Source of the DNA: Candidatus Tayloriibacteriota bacterium
GTDB taxonomy: Bacteria > Patescibacteriota > Minisyncoccia > Phycocordibacterales > PALSA-1337
Length of the DNA: 7,343 nucleotides
Assembly (NCBI GenBank): GCA_026395095.1
Contig: JAPLZI010000009.1
Span: 1-7,343 of the forward strand
Direction: 5' to 3'
Shown here one piece after another: positions 1-5,889 of the stretch. Made by a program: the position numbers and the translations under genes. The number at the start of each line of letters is the position of its first letter. The first letter of the stretch is position 1. A model generated the notes under the pieces. The model was not told the DNA's origin and did not search any database. It worked only from the letters and a program-made list of their open reading frames with translations.

Positions 1-780
1 AGCGAGCCGTACAAGCCTCTGACTTCCGGCTTTAAACGCGATGTTGGCCGCAACGCACATGGTCGCATCACGGTTCGTCACAAAGGTGGAGGCCATAAGA
101 AGCTTTTCCGCGATATCGATTTCCTATATGAAAAGAAAGACATCAATGCCACAGTGAAAACTGTTGAATATGATCCTTTTCGCACTGGTTATATCGGTCT
201 TGTAAATTACAAAGACGGCACGAAGCGCTATGTTCTCCTGCCGAAGACTATGAAAGTCGGCAATTCATTCATGGTGTCTGAAAATGCTCCTATACAAACA
301 GGAAATAGGCTGCCGTTGAAGAAGATTCCAGTAGGAACTTTTATTTACAATATCGAGATCAAGCCTGGTTCTGGTGCTAAGCTTGTCCGATCCGCTGGTT
401 CATTCGCACAAGTTGTCGCTAACGACGCCAGTTATACGCACATAAAGATGCCTTCTACCGAAGTTCGAAAGATTCACGAGGACGCCTGGGCCTCTATCGG
501 CGCGGTTTCAAATGAGGAAAATCGTCTTGTTTTTATCGGCAAAGCTGGCCGCTCGCGCTGGATGGGTATCCGTCCGACTGTCCGTGGTACTGCTCAGAAC
601 CCTGTCGATCACCCATACGGTGGTGGTGAACAGCGCCAGGGCCGAGGTCTCCGCCGCCTGAAGACTCGTTGGGGCAAGCCAGCCGGCAAGGGCCAGAAGA
701 CTCGAACTCCGAAGAAGTACTCAAACGTATTCAGGATCACTCGCCGCGAACCGGGCCGTCTCATGAGGAAGGGGAGCTAA
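1..780 (+). CDS. rplB: 50S ribosomal protein L2, 5' end cut by the window edge
   Basis: L2 is a primary 23S rRNA-binding protein of the large subunit, needed for subunit joining and for shaping the peptidyl-transferase region. The frame is open from base 1, giving 259 visible residues; by comparison with E. coli L2 about 20-25 N-terminal residues are missing. The N-terminal OB-fold part shows GRITVRHKGGGHKK (visible residues 21-34), then EYDPFRTG and YKDGTKRYVLLPK. The C-terminal SH3-like part shows IPVGT, KPGSGAKLVRSAG, GKAGRSRWMGIRPTVRGTA and the NPVDHP loop (200-205), and ends in a basic tail. The histidine equivalent to E. coli His229 is present (H204), but the second histidine of the usual HPHGGG is tyrosine here (HPYGGG, Y206). 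In most bacteria rpsS follows directly; here no S19 sequence is seen in any frame downstream. Identification is secure. Confidence 0.98.
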   Translation, partial: SEPYKPLTSGFKRDVGRNAHGRITVRHKGGGHKKLFRDIDFLYEKKDINATVKTVEYDPFRTGYIGLVNYKDGTKRYVLLPKTMKVGNSFMVSENAPIQTGNRLPLKKIPVGTFIYNIEIKPGSGAKLVRSAGSFAQVVANDASYTHIKMPSTEVRKIHEDAWASIGAVSNEENRLVFIGKAGRSRWMGIRPTVRGTAQNPVDHPYGGGEQRQGRGLRRLKTRWGKPAGKGQKTRTPKKYSNVFRITRREPGRLMRKGS

Positions 781-798
781 AATATCTATTTAGATCAC

Positions 799-897
799 AT
801 GAAAGAGGAAAAAGATTTTCCGATGTTCAATTTTATATCCAAAAGCATGAAAGGCGTTGTGGAGTTTTTTCTGTTGCTCATAGTGGGCAGGAGATAG
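799..897 (+). CDS. possible 32-residue small ORF after rplB
   Basis: An ATG lies 18 nt after the rplB stop, in the same frame as rplB, and opens a 32-codon ORF. The product has a charged start (MKEEKDFP) and a hydrophobic run near its end (GVVEFFLLLIVG, followed by RR and stop). No Shine-Dalgarno sequence lies at a useful distance from the ATG; the AGGAAGGGGAG tract inside the last rplB codons is about 20 nt away. It could be a small membrane peptide translated with rplB, or simply chance. I do not recognise it. Low confidence. Confidence 0.18.
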   Translation: MKEEKDFPMFNFISKSMKGVVEFFLLLIVGRR

Positions 898-945
898 GTT
901 TATTTCCGGCCAGGCCCGGTTGTTTTATTTGTACGTTCGTTTGTA

Positions 946-975
946 TTGACAGGTATATATTATTTGATGTATAAA
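946..975 (+). promoter_or_regulatory. sigma70-like promoter for the 1064-1708 gene
   Basis: A perfect -35 box TTGACA (946-951) is followed after 18 nt by TATAAA (970-975), five of six matches to the -10 consensus. Transcription would begin near 982, leaving a leader of about 80 nt before the ATG at 1064. A second -10-like TATAAT at 992-997 has no matching -35 box. The promoter suggests that the downstream gene is expressed independently of the ribosomal protein operon. Confidence 0.6.
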
Positions 976-1008
976 GTGAAAGATAGGTCTTTATAATAAA
1001 CCCAGTCC

Positions 1009-1045
1009 GCCTTTGGTACCGAAAATTTCGGCGCTTTTGGTAGGC
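1009..1045 (+). other. leader hairpins with competing pairings upstream of the 1064 gene
   Basis: The leader contains CCGAA-AAT-TTCGG (1019-1031), a 5-bp stem with a 3-nt loop. An overlapping longer fold pairs TACC (1017-1020) with GGTA (1039-1042), or GCCT (1009-1012) with AGGC (1042-1045). These folds partly exclude each other and end just before the AAGGAG at 1056. They could affect translation, but no T-run follows and no known riboswitch is recognised. Confidence 0.25.
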
Positions 1046-1055
1046 TACAACAAAA

Positions 1056-1061
1056 AAGGAG
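1056..1061 (+). promoter_or_regulatory. Shine-Dalgarno AAGGAG with very short spacing
   Basis: AAGGAG ends only 2 nt before the ATG at 1064, shorter than the usual 5-9 nt. It is the only clear Shine-Dalgarno motif placed directly before a start codon in this window. It favours ATG 1064 over the upstream in-frame TTG at 1013, which has no such motif and would lie inside the leader hairpins. Confidence 0.5.
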
Positions 1062-1063
1062 TT

Positions 1064-1708
1064 ATGAGCACTAAATATACGCCCGTAACAGTCGGTCAGA
1101 TGGAATGCGGCCGCAAAATGGCCAATGAAAAAAAAGTTGGCCGTGCGCCGTTTCAGCTAGCCTTGGATGACGGCAGATTCGCCCGATTCCTCGATAGCAT
1201 CAAGGTCGACCATCTATGCACATACTTCGCTGCGATTACACCGCCTCCTGGCGCACGTATCCATATGGTCCGAGTCCGTGTGAAGCAGGATCGAGAGTGG
1301 CAGGAAGCCGTGAATGCGGCTGGCCCCAACACTCCTGACCATTACAATGTGCGGAAAGTTGCTGATCTGTATACGCCCATTGGAACTGGAGAAGCAGAAG
1401 AAAATCTCGTTCTCCTCAACTACCAGTCAGGCGGCGGAAGCTGGGGTAGGGCGCTAGCGTGGGCAGAGTCCCTCGGCCTCAAGAACACCAATCCGCGCGA
1501 AGTCTTTGCTGTCGGTGAAAAGTACCCAATTCTCCACAAAACGCTCGCACTCAATCCGATGTATGTTGTGGCCACGACGGAATGTTCCTTCGTTAGCTCC
1601 TGTCAGGCCTGCTGTGTCTGGTGGGACGGCGCGAGGCGCGATGCGTGCCTGCGCTGGATCGGTGACTTTATTGTCAGCGCCGATGTCTGGTTTGCCTTCC
1701 GCAAGTAG
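1064..1708 (+). CDS. uncharacterised 214-residue protein with a Cys/Trp-rich C-terminus
   Basis: I do not recognise a functional family. The protein has no signal peptide or membrane segment and is probably cytosolic. It begins with a basic segment (residues 1-30), followed by a mixed region with RIHMVRVRVKQDREWQEAVNAAG, then GSWGRALAWAESLGL and NPREVFAVGEKYPILHK (143-159). The C-terminus (about 165-214) is compact and rich in Cys and Trp: C174, C180, C183, C184 and C195, plus WWDG (186-189), LRW and a terminal VWFAFRK. Further cysteines are at 15 and 52. The C-x5-C-x2-CC spacing could bind metal, but no standard zinc motif is matched. From memory only, proteins ending in a similar WW-D/Y-G...FAFRK pattern recur in Parcubacteria as hypothetical proteins. 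The start follows from the AAGGAG before ATG 1064; a TTG at 1013 would add 17 residues. It is monocistronic, with its own promoter (946-975) and terminator (1764-1799). Confidence 0.85.
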   Translation: MSTKYTPVTVGQMECGRKMANEKKVGRAPFQLALDDGRFARFLDSIKVDHLCTYFAAITPPPGARIHMVRVRVKQDREWQEAVNAAGPNTPDHYNVRKVADLYTPIGTGEAEENLVLLNYQSGGGSWGRALAWAESLGLKNTNPREVFAVGEKYPILHKTLALNPMYVVATTECSFVSSCQACCVWWDGARRDACLRWIGDFIVSADVWFAFRK

Positions 1709-1763
1709 CTCTCAGGACCTCGGAGCTTAGATTTTTAGCTCGTAGTCCTTTGTTCTTCGTTGA

Positions 1764-1799
1764 CCCCGCATTCTCGCAAGAATGCGGGGCCTTAATTTT
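1764..1799 (+). terminator. intrinsic terminator of the 1064-1708 gene
   Basis: CCCCGCATTCT (1764-1774) pairs perfectly with AGAATGCGGGG (1779-1789) around a CGCA tetraloop, an 11-bp GC-rich stem. A short T-rich tail (CCTTAATTTT) follows on the + strand. There is no A-run upstream, so it is unidirectional. It separates the orphan gene from the exporter operon. Confidence 0.9.
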
Positions 1800-1818
1800 C
1801 ATCAGGGAAAAATCATAT

Positions 1819-1847
1819 TTAGGGTATCGATAGAAGTATGTTAAAAT
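1819..1847 (+). promoter_or_regulatory. extended -10 promoter of the exporter operon, probably giving leaderless mRNA
   Basis: TAAAAT (1842-1847) is preceded by TGT (1839-1841), an extended -10 (TGn) arrangement. The -35 position at 17-nt spacing, TTAGGG (1819-1824), is poor, which fits reliance on the extended -10. Only 6 nt separate the -10 box from the ATG at 1854, so the predicted transcription start falls on the A of the ATG. No Shine-Dalgarno sequence is present. Confidence 0.55.
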
Positions 1848-1853
1848 GATGCG

Positions 1854-3332
1854 ATGAAAAGATCCAGATGGCACCATTTGAAGAATAAATGGCTTATTAC
1901 GGCGGTTGTCGTGATTTTGGTCATTGTTTCTATCGCCTATGCGCGAAGAGGTAACGGCAAGCCGACCTTCGAGGTAGCTACTGCCTCGATTTCGAATGTG
2001 CTCCAGAAAGTCAGTGTGACTGGCACTATTTCTCCGGCTTCAAAATCAAGCCTATCGTTCAAAAAAGGTGGCGTAATCTCGAATGTCTATGTGAAAGTCG
2101 GCGATCCCGTCAAGCGTGGTCAGTTAATTGCCTCATTGGATACAGCCAGCGATCAGGCTGCCTTGAATGCAGCAATGGCGACTCTAGCAGACACGGCACG
2201 AGGTCTCACTCCGGAGGAATTGGCAGTTCAGAAAACCGCGCTCCAGAACGCCGAGGAAGATGTGATCAATGCCGCACATGACGGTCTTTCCAAGGTTCAG
2301 TCGGCTCTTTTCAGTTACACAGACATTTTTTATACAAATGCCCAAAGCGTAAATCCTACAATAGCGATTCACACTGACAGTGTGCAGGTACAGCTTGCGA
2401 TGAATCAGAAACGCTTAGAGGTGAGCCATGTATTGGATCTGTGGGCAGCGGACCTTTCTGTAACACCGCCCTTAAAGCCCGCCGAATTGATATCAAGAGT
2501 TCGCGGTTATCAGTCGACCATAAAAAACTTTATGACAGATCTATCGGTCATCGTGAATAATCTAAATACTTCTAGTTCCGGTTTGACCCAGACGGCTATA
2601 AATTCTTCCATCGCGACGATGAATACGGGCCTCACGAATATGAATACGGCAATATCTTCCGCCACATCAGCTGAAGCGGCTCTTGCGTCTGCACAGTCGA
2701 GTTACAATCTCAAACTCGCTGGCAATTCTTCGGAGTCTATCGCCGCCCAAACAGCGAGGGTCGCCGAAGCTCGGGCACAGTTGAGTTCGGGGATGATATA
2801 TTCACCGATAGATGGCATAGTGACCAAAGCTGACCCGAATGTTGGCGAATATATTTCACCTGGTCAAACAGGATTCGCCGTACAAAATAGCAATTTCAAA
2901 GTCGAGGCCAGAGTTCCAGAAGCTGACATAGCCAAGATTTCCATCGGCAATCTAGCTTCTACGACGCTCGATGCCTATGGATCCCGCGTAGATTTTCCTG
3001 CGCAGGTGATATCGGTTGATCCGGCGGAGACAGTATTGGAAGGTGTGCCGACCTATAAGGTTACCTTGATATTTACCGCGCCAGATAGTCGTATAAGATC
3101 AGGAATGACTGCAAACCTAGAGATATTGACCGCAGAAAAAACCAATGTGCTGGCTGTTCCTTATCGGGCTGTTCTAGATGAAAACGGGGTAAAAACGGTT
3201 CGCAAACTTAACCCGGATGGTAAGGATTGGACTGTTATACCAGTCGTAACTGGTCTTCGAGGCTCGGACGGTACGATCGAGATAGTTTCTGGTTTATCTG
3301 TGGGCGATAAGGTTGTGACATATATGAAGTAG
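1854..3332 (+). CDS. HlyD/MacA-family periplasmic-adaptor-like subunit of an ABC exporter
   Basis: This is a membrane-fusion (adaptor) protein that works with the ATPase and permease encoded next to it; the MacA and YknX families are the closest described types. A short basic N-terminus is followed by one membrane anchor (about residues 13-30, WLITAVVVILVIVSIAYA), so the bulk lies outside the membrane. The two halves of the lipoyl-like domain are clear: SLSFKKGGVISNVYVKVGDPVKRGQ (in two parts, about 66-90) and MIYSPIDGIVTKADPNVGEY (314-333). Between them lie about 215 residues of predicted helix, rich in Ala, Ser, Asn and Gln. The beta-barrel (VEARVPEADIAKISIGN onward) and membrane-proximal domain (LAVPYRAV...GLSVGDKVV) follow. 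At 492 residues it is about 120 longer than E. coli MacA (371), and the extra length is in the helical section. It lies 16 nt before the ATPase gene. Confidence 0.93.
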   Translation: MKRSRWHHLKNKWLITAVVVILVIVSIAYARRGNGKPTFEVATASISNVLQKVSVTGTISPASKSSLSFKKGGVISNVYVKVGDPVKRGQLIASLDTASDQAALNAAMATLADTARGLTPEELAVQKTALQNAEEDVINAAHDGLSKVQSALFSYTDIFYTNAQSVNPTIAIHTDSVQVQLAMNQKRLEVSHVLDLWAADLSVTPPLKPAELISRVRGYQSTIKNFMTDLSVIVNNLNTSSSGLTQTAINSSIATMNTGLTNMNTAISSATSAEAALASAQSSYNLKLAGNSSESIAAQTARVAEARAQLSSGMIYSPIDGIVTKADPNVGEYISPGQTGFAVQNSNFKVEARVPEADIAKISIGNLASTTLDAYGSRVDFPAQVISVDPAETVLEGVPTYKVTLIFTAPDSRIRSGMTANLEILTAEKTNVLAVPYRAVLDENGVKTVRKLNPDGKDWTVIPVVTGLRGSDGTIEIVSGLSVGDKVVTYMK

Positions 3333-3348
3333 TGCATCACATGAAATA

Positions 3349-4083
3349 ATGCGTGAAATTATGACCGATATCATAGAAGTAAAAAACCTCAAAAAGGTTT
3401 ATCAAGAAGGCGAGACATCCACGATCGCGCTCGGGGGAGTGACTTTCAATGTCAGAAAAGGGGAGTTCCTGGCGATCATGGGTCCTTCAGGTTCAGGGAA
3501 GTCCACGCTACTTCATTTGCTAGGGCTCCTCGATGAGCCGTCTTCTGGTAGTTATCATTTCAATGGAAAAAATGTTACTTCATATTCACAAAACGAACTT
3601 GCCGATCTCCGCAATCGGGAAATCGGTTTTGTCTTCCAGTCATTCAATCTGCTCTCGCGCACTTCAGTTTTGGAAAATGTAAAGTTACCCCTTTATTATT
3701 CGAAGGTTCCAGAATCAGAGTGGGAAGAGCGAGCCAAGAAAGCCGTCGAATCTGTCGGTCTTGGAAACCGCATGTATCACTATCAAGCAGAACTTTCCGG
3801 CGGTGAGAGACAGAGGGTGGCGATAGCCCGGGCACTGGTTACTGATCCTGAAGTCATCTTTGCCGACGAGCCGACGGGAAACCTGGATTCCAAATCCGGC
3901 AAGAATGTAATGTCGATCATCCAGCACCTGAATGAAGAACACGGTAAGACGATCATCCTCATCACTCACGAAACAGCGACGGCGGAGCATGCCGAGCGCA
4001 TCATCCACCTTATGGACGGTGTGATGGACAGTGATAGGAAAGTTGCAAAGCGTCTGACACCCGAAGATGACTATGTAAAATAA
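3349..4083 (+). CDS. ABC transporter ATP-binding protein, LolD/MacB type
   Basis: This is the cytoplasmic ATPase that powers the permease encoded directly downstream. At 244 residues it is the usual length for a stand-alone LolD/YknY/MacB-type domain. All motifs are intact: Walker A GPSGSGKST (45-53), Q-loop glutamine Q97 in VFQSFNLL, signature LSGGERQ (149-155), Walker B VIFADEP (169-175) with catalytic E174, D-loop NLDS (178-181) and H-loop H207 in ITHE. LHLLGLLDEPSSG after Walker A and FADEPTGNLDS are typical of this subfamily. The start is uncertain: ATG 3349 gives MREIMTDIIEV, while ATG 3361 gives MTDIIEVKNL, which fits the family's normal N-terminus at least as well. Neither has a Shine-Dalgarno sequence, so translation is probably coupled to the adaptor gene 16 nt upstream. 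Confidence 0.96.
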   Translation: MREIMTDIIEVKNLKKVYQEGETSTIALGGVTFNVRKGEFLAIMGPSGSGKSTLLHLLGLLDEPSSGSYHFNGKNVTSYSQNELADLRNREIGFVFQSFNLLSRTSVLENVKLPLYYSKVPESEWEERAKKAVESVGLGNRMYHYQAELSGGERQRVAIARALVTDPEVIFADEPTGNLDSKSGKNVMSIIQHLNEEHGKTIILITHETATAEHAERIIHLMDGVMDSDRKVAKRLTPEDDYVK

Positions 4084-4084
4084 A

Positions 4085-5320
4085 ATGACCTGGAAACACA
4101 TCGTAAAAACTTCTTTGACTGGTTTGTTCACGAATCGATCGCGATCAATCTTGACCATTCTCGGCATTGTCATAGGCATCACGGCGATCATGCTGGTGGT
4201 TTCACTCGGGGCTGGTGCACAGTCACTCATTTTGGGACAGGTACAAGGCCTTGGGACGAATACAATCGCCATCATCCCTGGAAGGGAGCCGAAAGGTCCA
4301 TCGGATGTGACTGCACTATATAGCGATTCACTGAAAGAGAAGGATCTTGTAGCTCTCCGAAATAAAGCCAATGTGCCTGGTATAAAGTCTATTATGCCTA
4401 CAGTTTTTGGTGCTGGCTCGGCCTCATTCGAGTCCAATACCTATCAGATATCTATTTTCGGCGCGACCGAGCTCATGGCTGAAATATTCGATCTGCATCC
4501 AGCGGGTGATTTTTTCAATCAAGATGAAGTGCTTTCGAGAAGTGATGTTGTTGTTCTCGGCTCCAAAGTGGCGGAGAAACTCTTTGATTTTGGTGGTGGG
4601 GTCGGGGAGAAGATAAAGATCAAAGGGCGCAATTTCAAGGTTGTCGGGGTGTTGCCGGCGACGGGTGGCGGCTCGTTGTTCAACTTTGATGATATGGTCC
4701 TCATGCCTTACACGACGGCGCAGGATTATATTCTCGGGTACAAATATTTTAGCCGTATCATCATTCAGACTGTAAATGATGCGGCGGTACCATCGGCGGC
4801 TCAAGACATCGAAACGACTTTGCGTGAATCGCATAACATAACAGATCCAGCGAAGGACGATTTTGCTGTGCAGACTCAGCAGGATCTGGCGAATCGTCTG
4901 TCTACTATCACAGATACGCTGACTTATTTCCTAGTGGCCGTAGCCTCGATCGCGCTATTCGTGGGTGGTGTCGGTATCATGAATATAATGTTGGTGGCGG
5001 TGACGGAACGCACCCGCGAGATCGGTTTACGAAAGGCGCTCGGTGCTACGAATCGGGATATTCTCTCACAGTTTTTGCTTGAAGCGGTTTTATTGACGGT
5101 GATCGGCGGTATTGTCGGAATTATTTTAGGTTCAGGTATGGCATTTGCGATTTCTATCGGGCTTTCGCGAGGATTGGATGTGAATTGGCAATTTATTTTT
5201 CCATGGAATGGTGCAATCCTAGGTTTCACTGTTTCGGCGCTGATCGGGTTGATCTTCGGTGGTTATCCGGCTAGGCAGGCTTCACTCAAGAGTCCGATCG
5301 AGGCGTTGAGATATGAATAG
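4085..5320 (+). CDS. ABC transporter permease, MacB/FtsX type
   Basis: This is the membrane subunit of the exporter. At 411 residues it has the classic four-helix MacB layout: TM1 (about 22-44, ILTILGIVIGITAIMLVVSL), a large extracytoplasmic MacB core domain (about 45-276) containing GVLPATGGGSLFNFDDMVLMPY in two parts, then TM2 (281-305), TM3 (about 332-357) and TM4 (376-394). The FtsX-domain hallmarks are VGIMNIMLVAVTERTREIGL, RKALGAT after TM2, and the terminal GGYPARQASLKSPIEALRYE. Proteins of this class transmit ATP-driven conformational change across the membrane (mechanotransmission) rather than forming a simple channel. The start ATG lies 1 nt after the ATPase stop and lacks a Shine-Dalgarno sequence, so coupled translation is likely. 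In Gram-negative MacB the ATPase is fused to this domain; here they are separate, as in LolCDE and YknYZ. The substrate cannot be told from sequence. Confidence 0.96.
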   Translation: MTWKHIVKTSLTGLFTNRSRSILTILGIVIGITAIMLVVSLGAGAQSLILGQVQGLGTNTIAIIPGREPKGPSDVTALYSDSLKEKDLVALRNKANVPGIKSIMPTVFGAGSASFESNTYQISIFGATELMAEIFDLHPAGDFFNQDEVLSRSDVVVLGSKVAEKLFDFGGGVGEKIKIKGRNFKVVGVLPATGGGSLFNFDDMVLMPYTTAQDYILGYKYFSRIIIQTVNDAAVPSAAQDIETTLRESHNITDPAKDDFAVQTQQDLANRLSTITDTLTYFLVAVASIALFVGGVGIMNIMLVAVTERTREIGLRKALGATNRDILSQFLLEAVLLTVIGGIVGIILGSGMAFAISIGLSRGLDVNWQFIFPWNGAILGFTVSALIGLIFGGYPARQASLKSPIEALRYE

Positions 5321-5325
5321 GAAAT

Positions 5326-5357
5326 AATAGAAGGAAGTGAGGATGTTTCCTTCTATT
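5326..5357 (+). terminator. hairpin ending the exporter operon
   Basis: AATAGAAGGAA (5326-5336) pairs perfectly with TTCCTTCTATT (5347-5357), an 11-bp stem around a 10-nt loop, beginning 5 nt after the permease stop. The following sequence (TAGG) is a poor T-tail, and the stem is only moderately GC-rich. It may work as a weak terminator or as a 3'-end stabiliser. Confidence 0.6.
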
Positions 5358-5380
5358 TAGGTTCAATCACTGATTTGTAC

Positions 5381-5412
5381 AAAAAAACAGGCGGATTTTT
5401 TAGGTCCGCCTG
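5381..5412 (-). terminator. intrinsic terminator of the 80-residue minus-strand gene
   Basis: CAGGCGGA (5388-5395) pairs with TCCGCCTG (5405-5412), a perfect 8-bp stem with a 9-nt loop. On the minus strand the stem is followed at once by seven T (A-run 5381-5387 on +). It starts 34 nt after the stop of the 5447-5689 gene. This placement supports that gene being real and transcribed leftward. Confidence 0.88.
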
Positions 5413-5446
5413 CTTGCGTGTTGGGATGCTGTTTTTTGCCCCTCTT

Positions 5447-5689
5447 TTATCTGAAGGGACGCTTCGCGATGTCCCAGACGAGTCTTCCGGTCTGCCGGCC
5501 GGCCCAGAAGATCTGCTTCCGGGTCCAGTCAGTAGCGGCGTCTCCACCACCTTTGGCCTTCTTGCCCCTGCCGACCTTTGGCAGGGCAGAGTTGAGGTTT
5601 CGGTTCGCCGCCGAGACAATCCACCAGAGGATCCCGACGAGAATGGCAACGCTTACTAACGAACTGAGGATTTCGATAAGAGCATTCAT
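5447..5689 (-). CDS. small 80-residue protein with one membrane segment
   Basis: I do not recognise a family. The N-terminus is one hydrophobic helix (about residues 4-27, including VAILVGILWWIVSA) with almost no preceding charge. A short linker follows (NRNLNSALP), then a basic Gly/Lys patch (KVGRGKKAKGGG, about 38-49) and a C-terminal stretch rich in Trp, Arg and Lys (DWTRKQIFWAGRQTGRLVW) ending RPFR. The positive charges after the helix suggest the C-terminus stays inside; it may lie on the membrane surface or bind nucleic acid or a partner (inference). Several other ORFs overlap this stretch in other frames. This one is chosen because a strong extended -10 promoter (5699-5728) sits just before its ATG and a good terminator just after its stop. 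The transcript is probably leaderless, with no Shine-Dalgarno sequence. The gene is convergent with the exporter operon. Confidence 0.82.
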   Translation of the reverse strand: MNALIEILSSLVSVAILVGILWWIVSAANRNLNSALPKVGRGKKAKGGGDAATDWTRKQIFWAGRQTGRLVWDIAKRPFR

Positions 5690-5698
5690 GCGGCGTAC

Positions 5699-5728
5699 AT
5701 TATATCACAGTTAGTAGGTAAAAGTCAA
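5699..5728 (-). promoter_or_regulatory. strong extended -10 promoter for the 80-residue gene
   Basis: Read on the minus strand: TTGACT (-35; 5723-5728), 18 nt, then TGA-TATAAT (consensus -10 at 5699-5704 with the TGn extension at 5705-5707). Only 9 nt (5690-5698) separate the -10 box from the ATG, so the leader is at most about 2-3 nt. This is the best promoter in the window. Confidence 0.8.
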
Positions 5729-5816
5729 ATGAATGTCTTGAATTCTAGTTTGAAGTGCAACATAAGTTCACAACACCACACGCACAATGAAGAATATGGC
5801 ATGTCGATTTCTGTCA

Positions 5817-5836
5817 CACTATACTTTGGTATAGTG
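5817..5836. repeat. perfect inverted repeat, 8-bp arms with TTTG spacer
   Basis: CACTATAC (5817-5824) and GTATAGTG (5829-5836) are exact reverse complements around TTTG. The stem is AT-rich and has no adjoining T-run, so it is not a terminator. It could be an operator for a dimeric regulator, a recombinase site or the stem of a small RNA. It lies about 110 nt upstream of the leftward small-gene promoter. Confidence 0.7.
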
Positions 5837-5889
5837 CGCGAGCGAACGAGTCGTTGTTCACCCGAAACTAGGGTTTTCAAATCCGTAGA

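Noticed and set aside
906..930. Possible terminator for rplB (CCGG...CCGG followed by a T-rich stretch)
   Set aside because: The stem is only 4 bp with a 6-nt loop and the T-run is broken, so it is too weak to call.
1013..1063. A longer N-terminus of the orphan protein from TTG 1013
   Set aside because: It has no Shine-Dalgarno sequence, uses a rare start codon and lies within leader hairpins, whereas ATG 1064 has AAGGAG directly upstream.
3715..4437. A 240-codon minus-strand ORF across the ATPase/permease junction
   Set aside because: It is antisense to two unmistakable transporter genes whose motifs are all intact; its translation has no recognisable domain.
1854..5320. A bacteriocin or antibiotic self-immunity cassette built around the ABC exporter
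   Set aside because: No precursor peptide, modification enzyme, peptidase domain or two-component regulator is present near it; a general MacAB-like exporter is the simpler reading.
5353..5714. Overlapping ORFs of 94-98 codons on both strands across the small minus-strand gene
   Set aside because: They have no promoter or start signal, show low-complexity Arg/Ser/Pro composition, and overlap the 80-residue frame that has a promoter, a membrane helix and a terminator.
5817..5836. A dif-like XerCD site
   Set aside because: The arms are 8 bp with a 4-bp spacer, not the 11-6-11 layout of dif, and no recombinase gene is visible.
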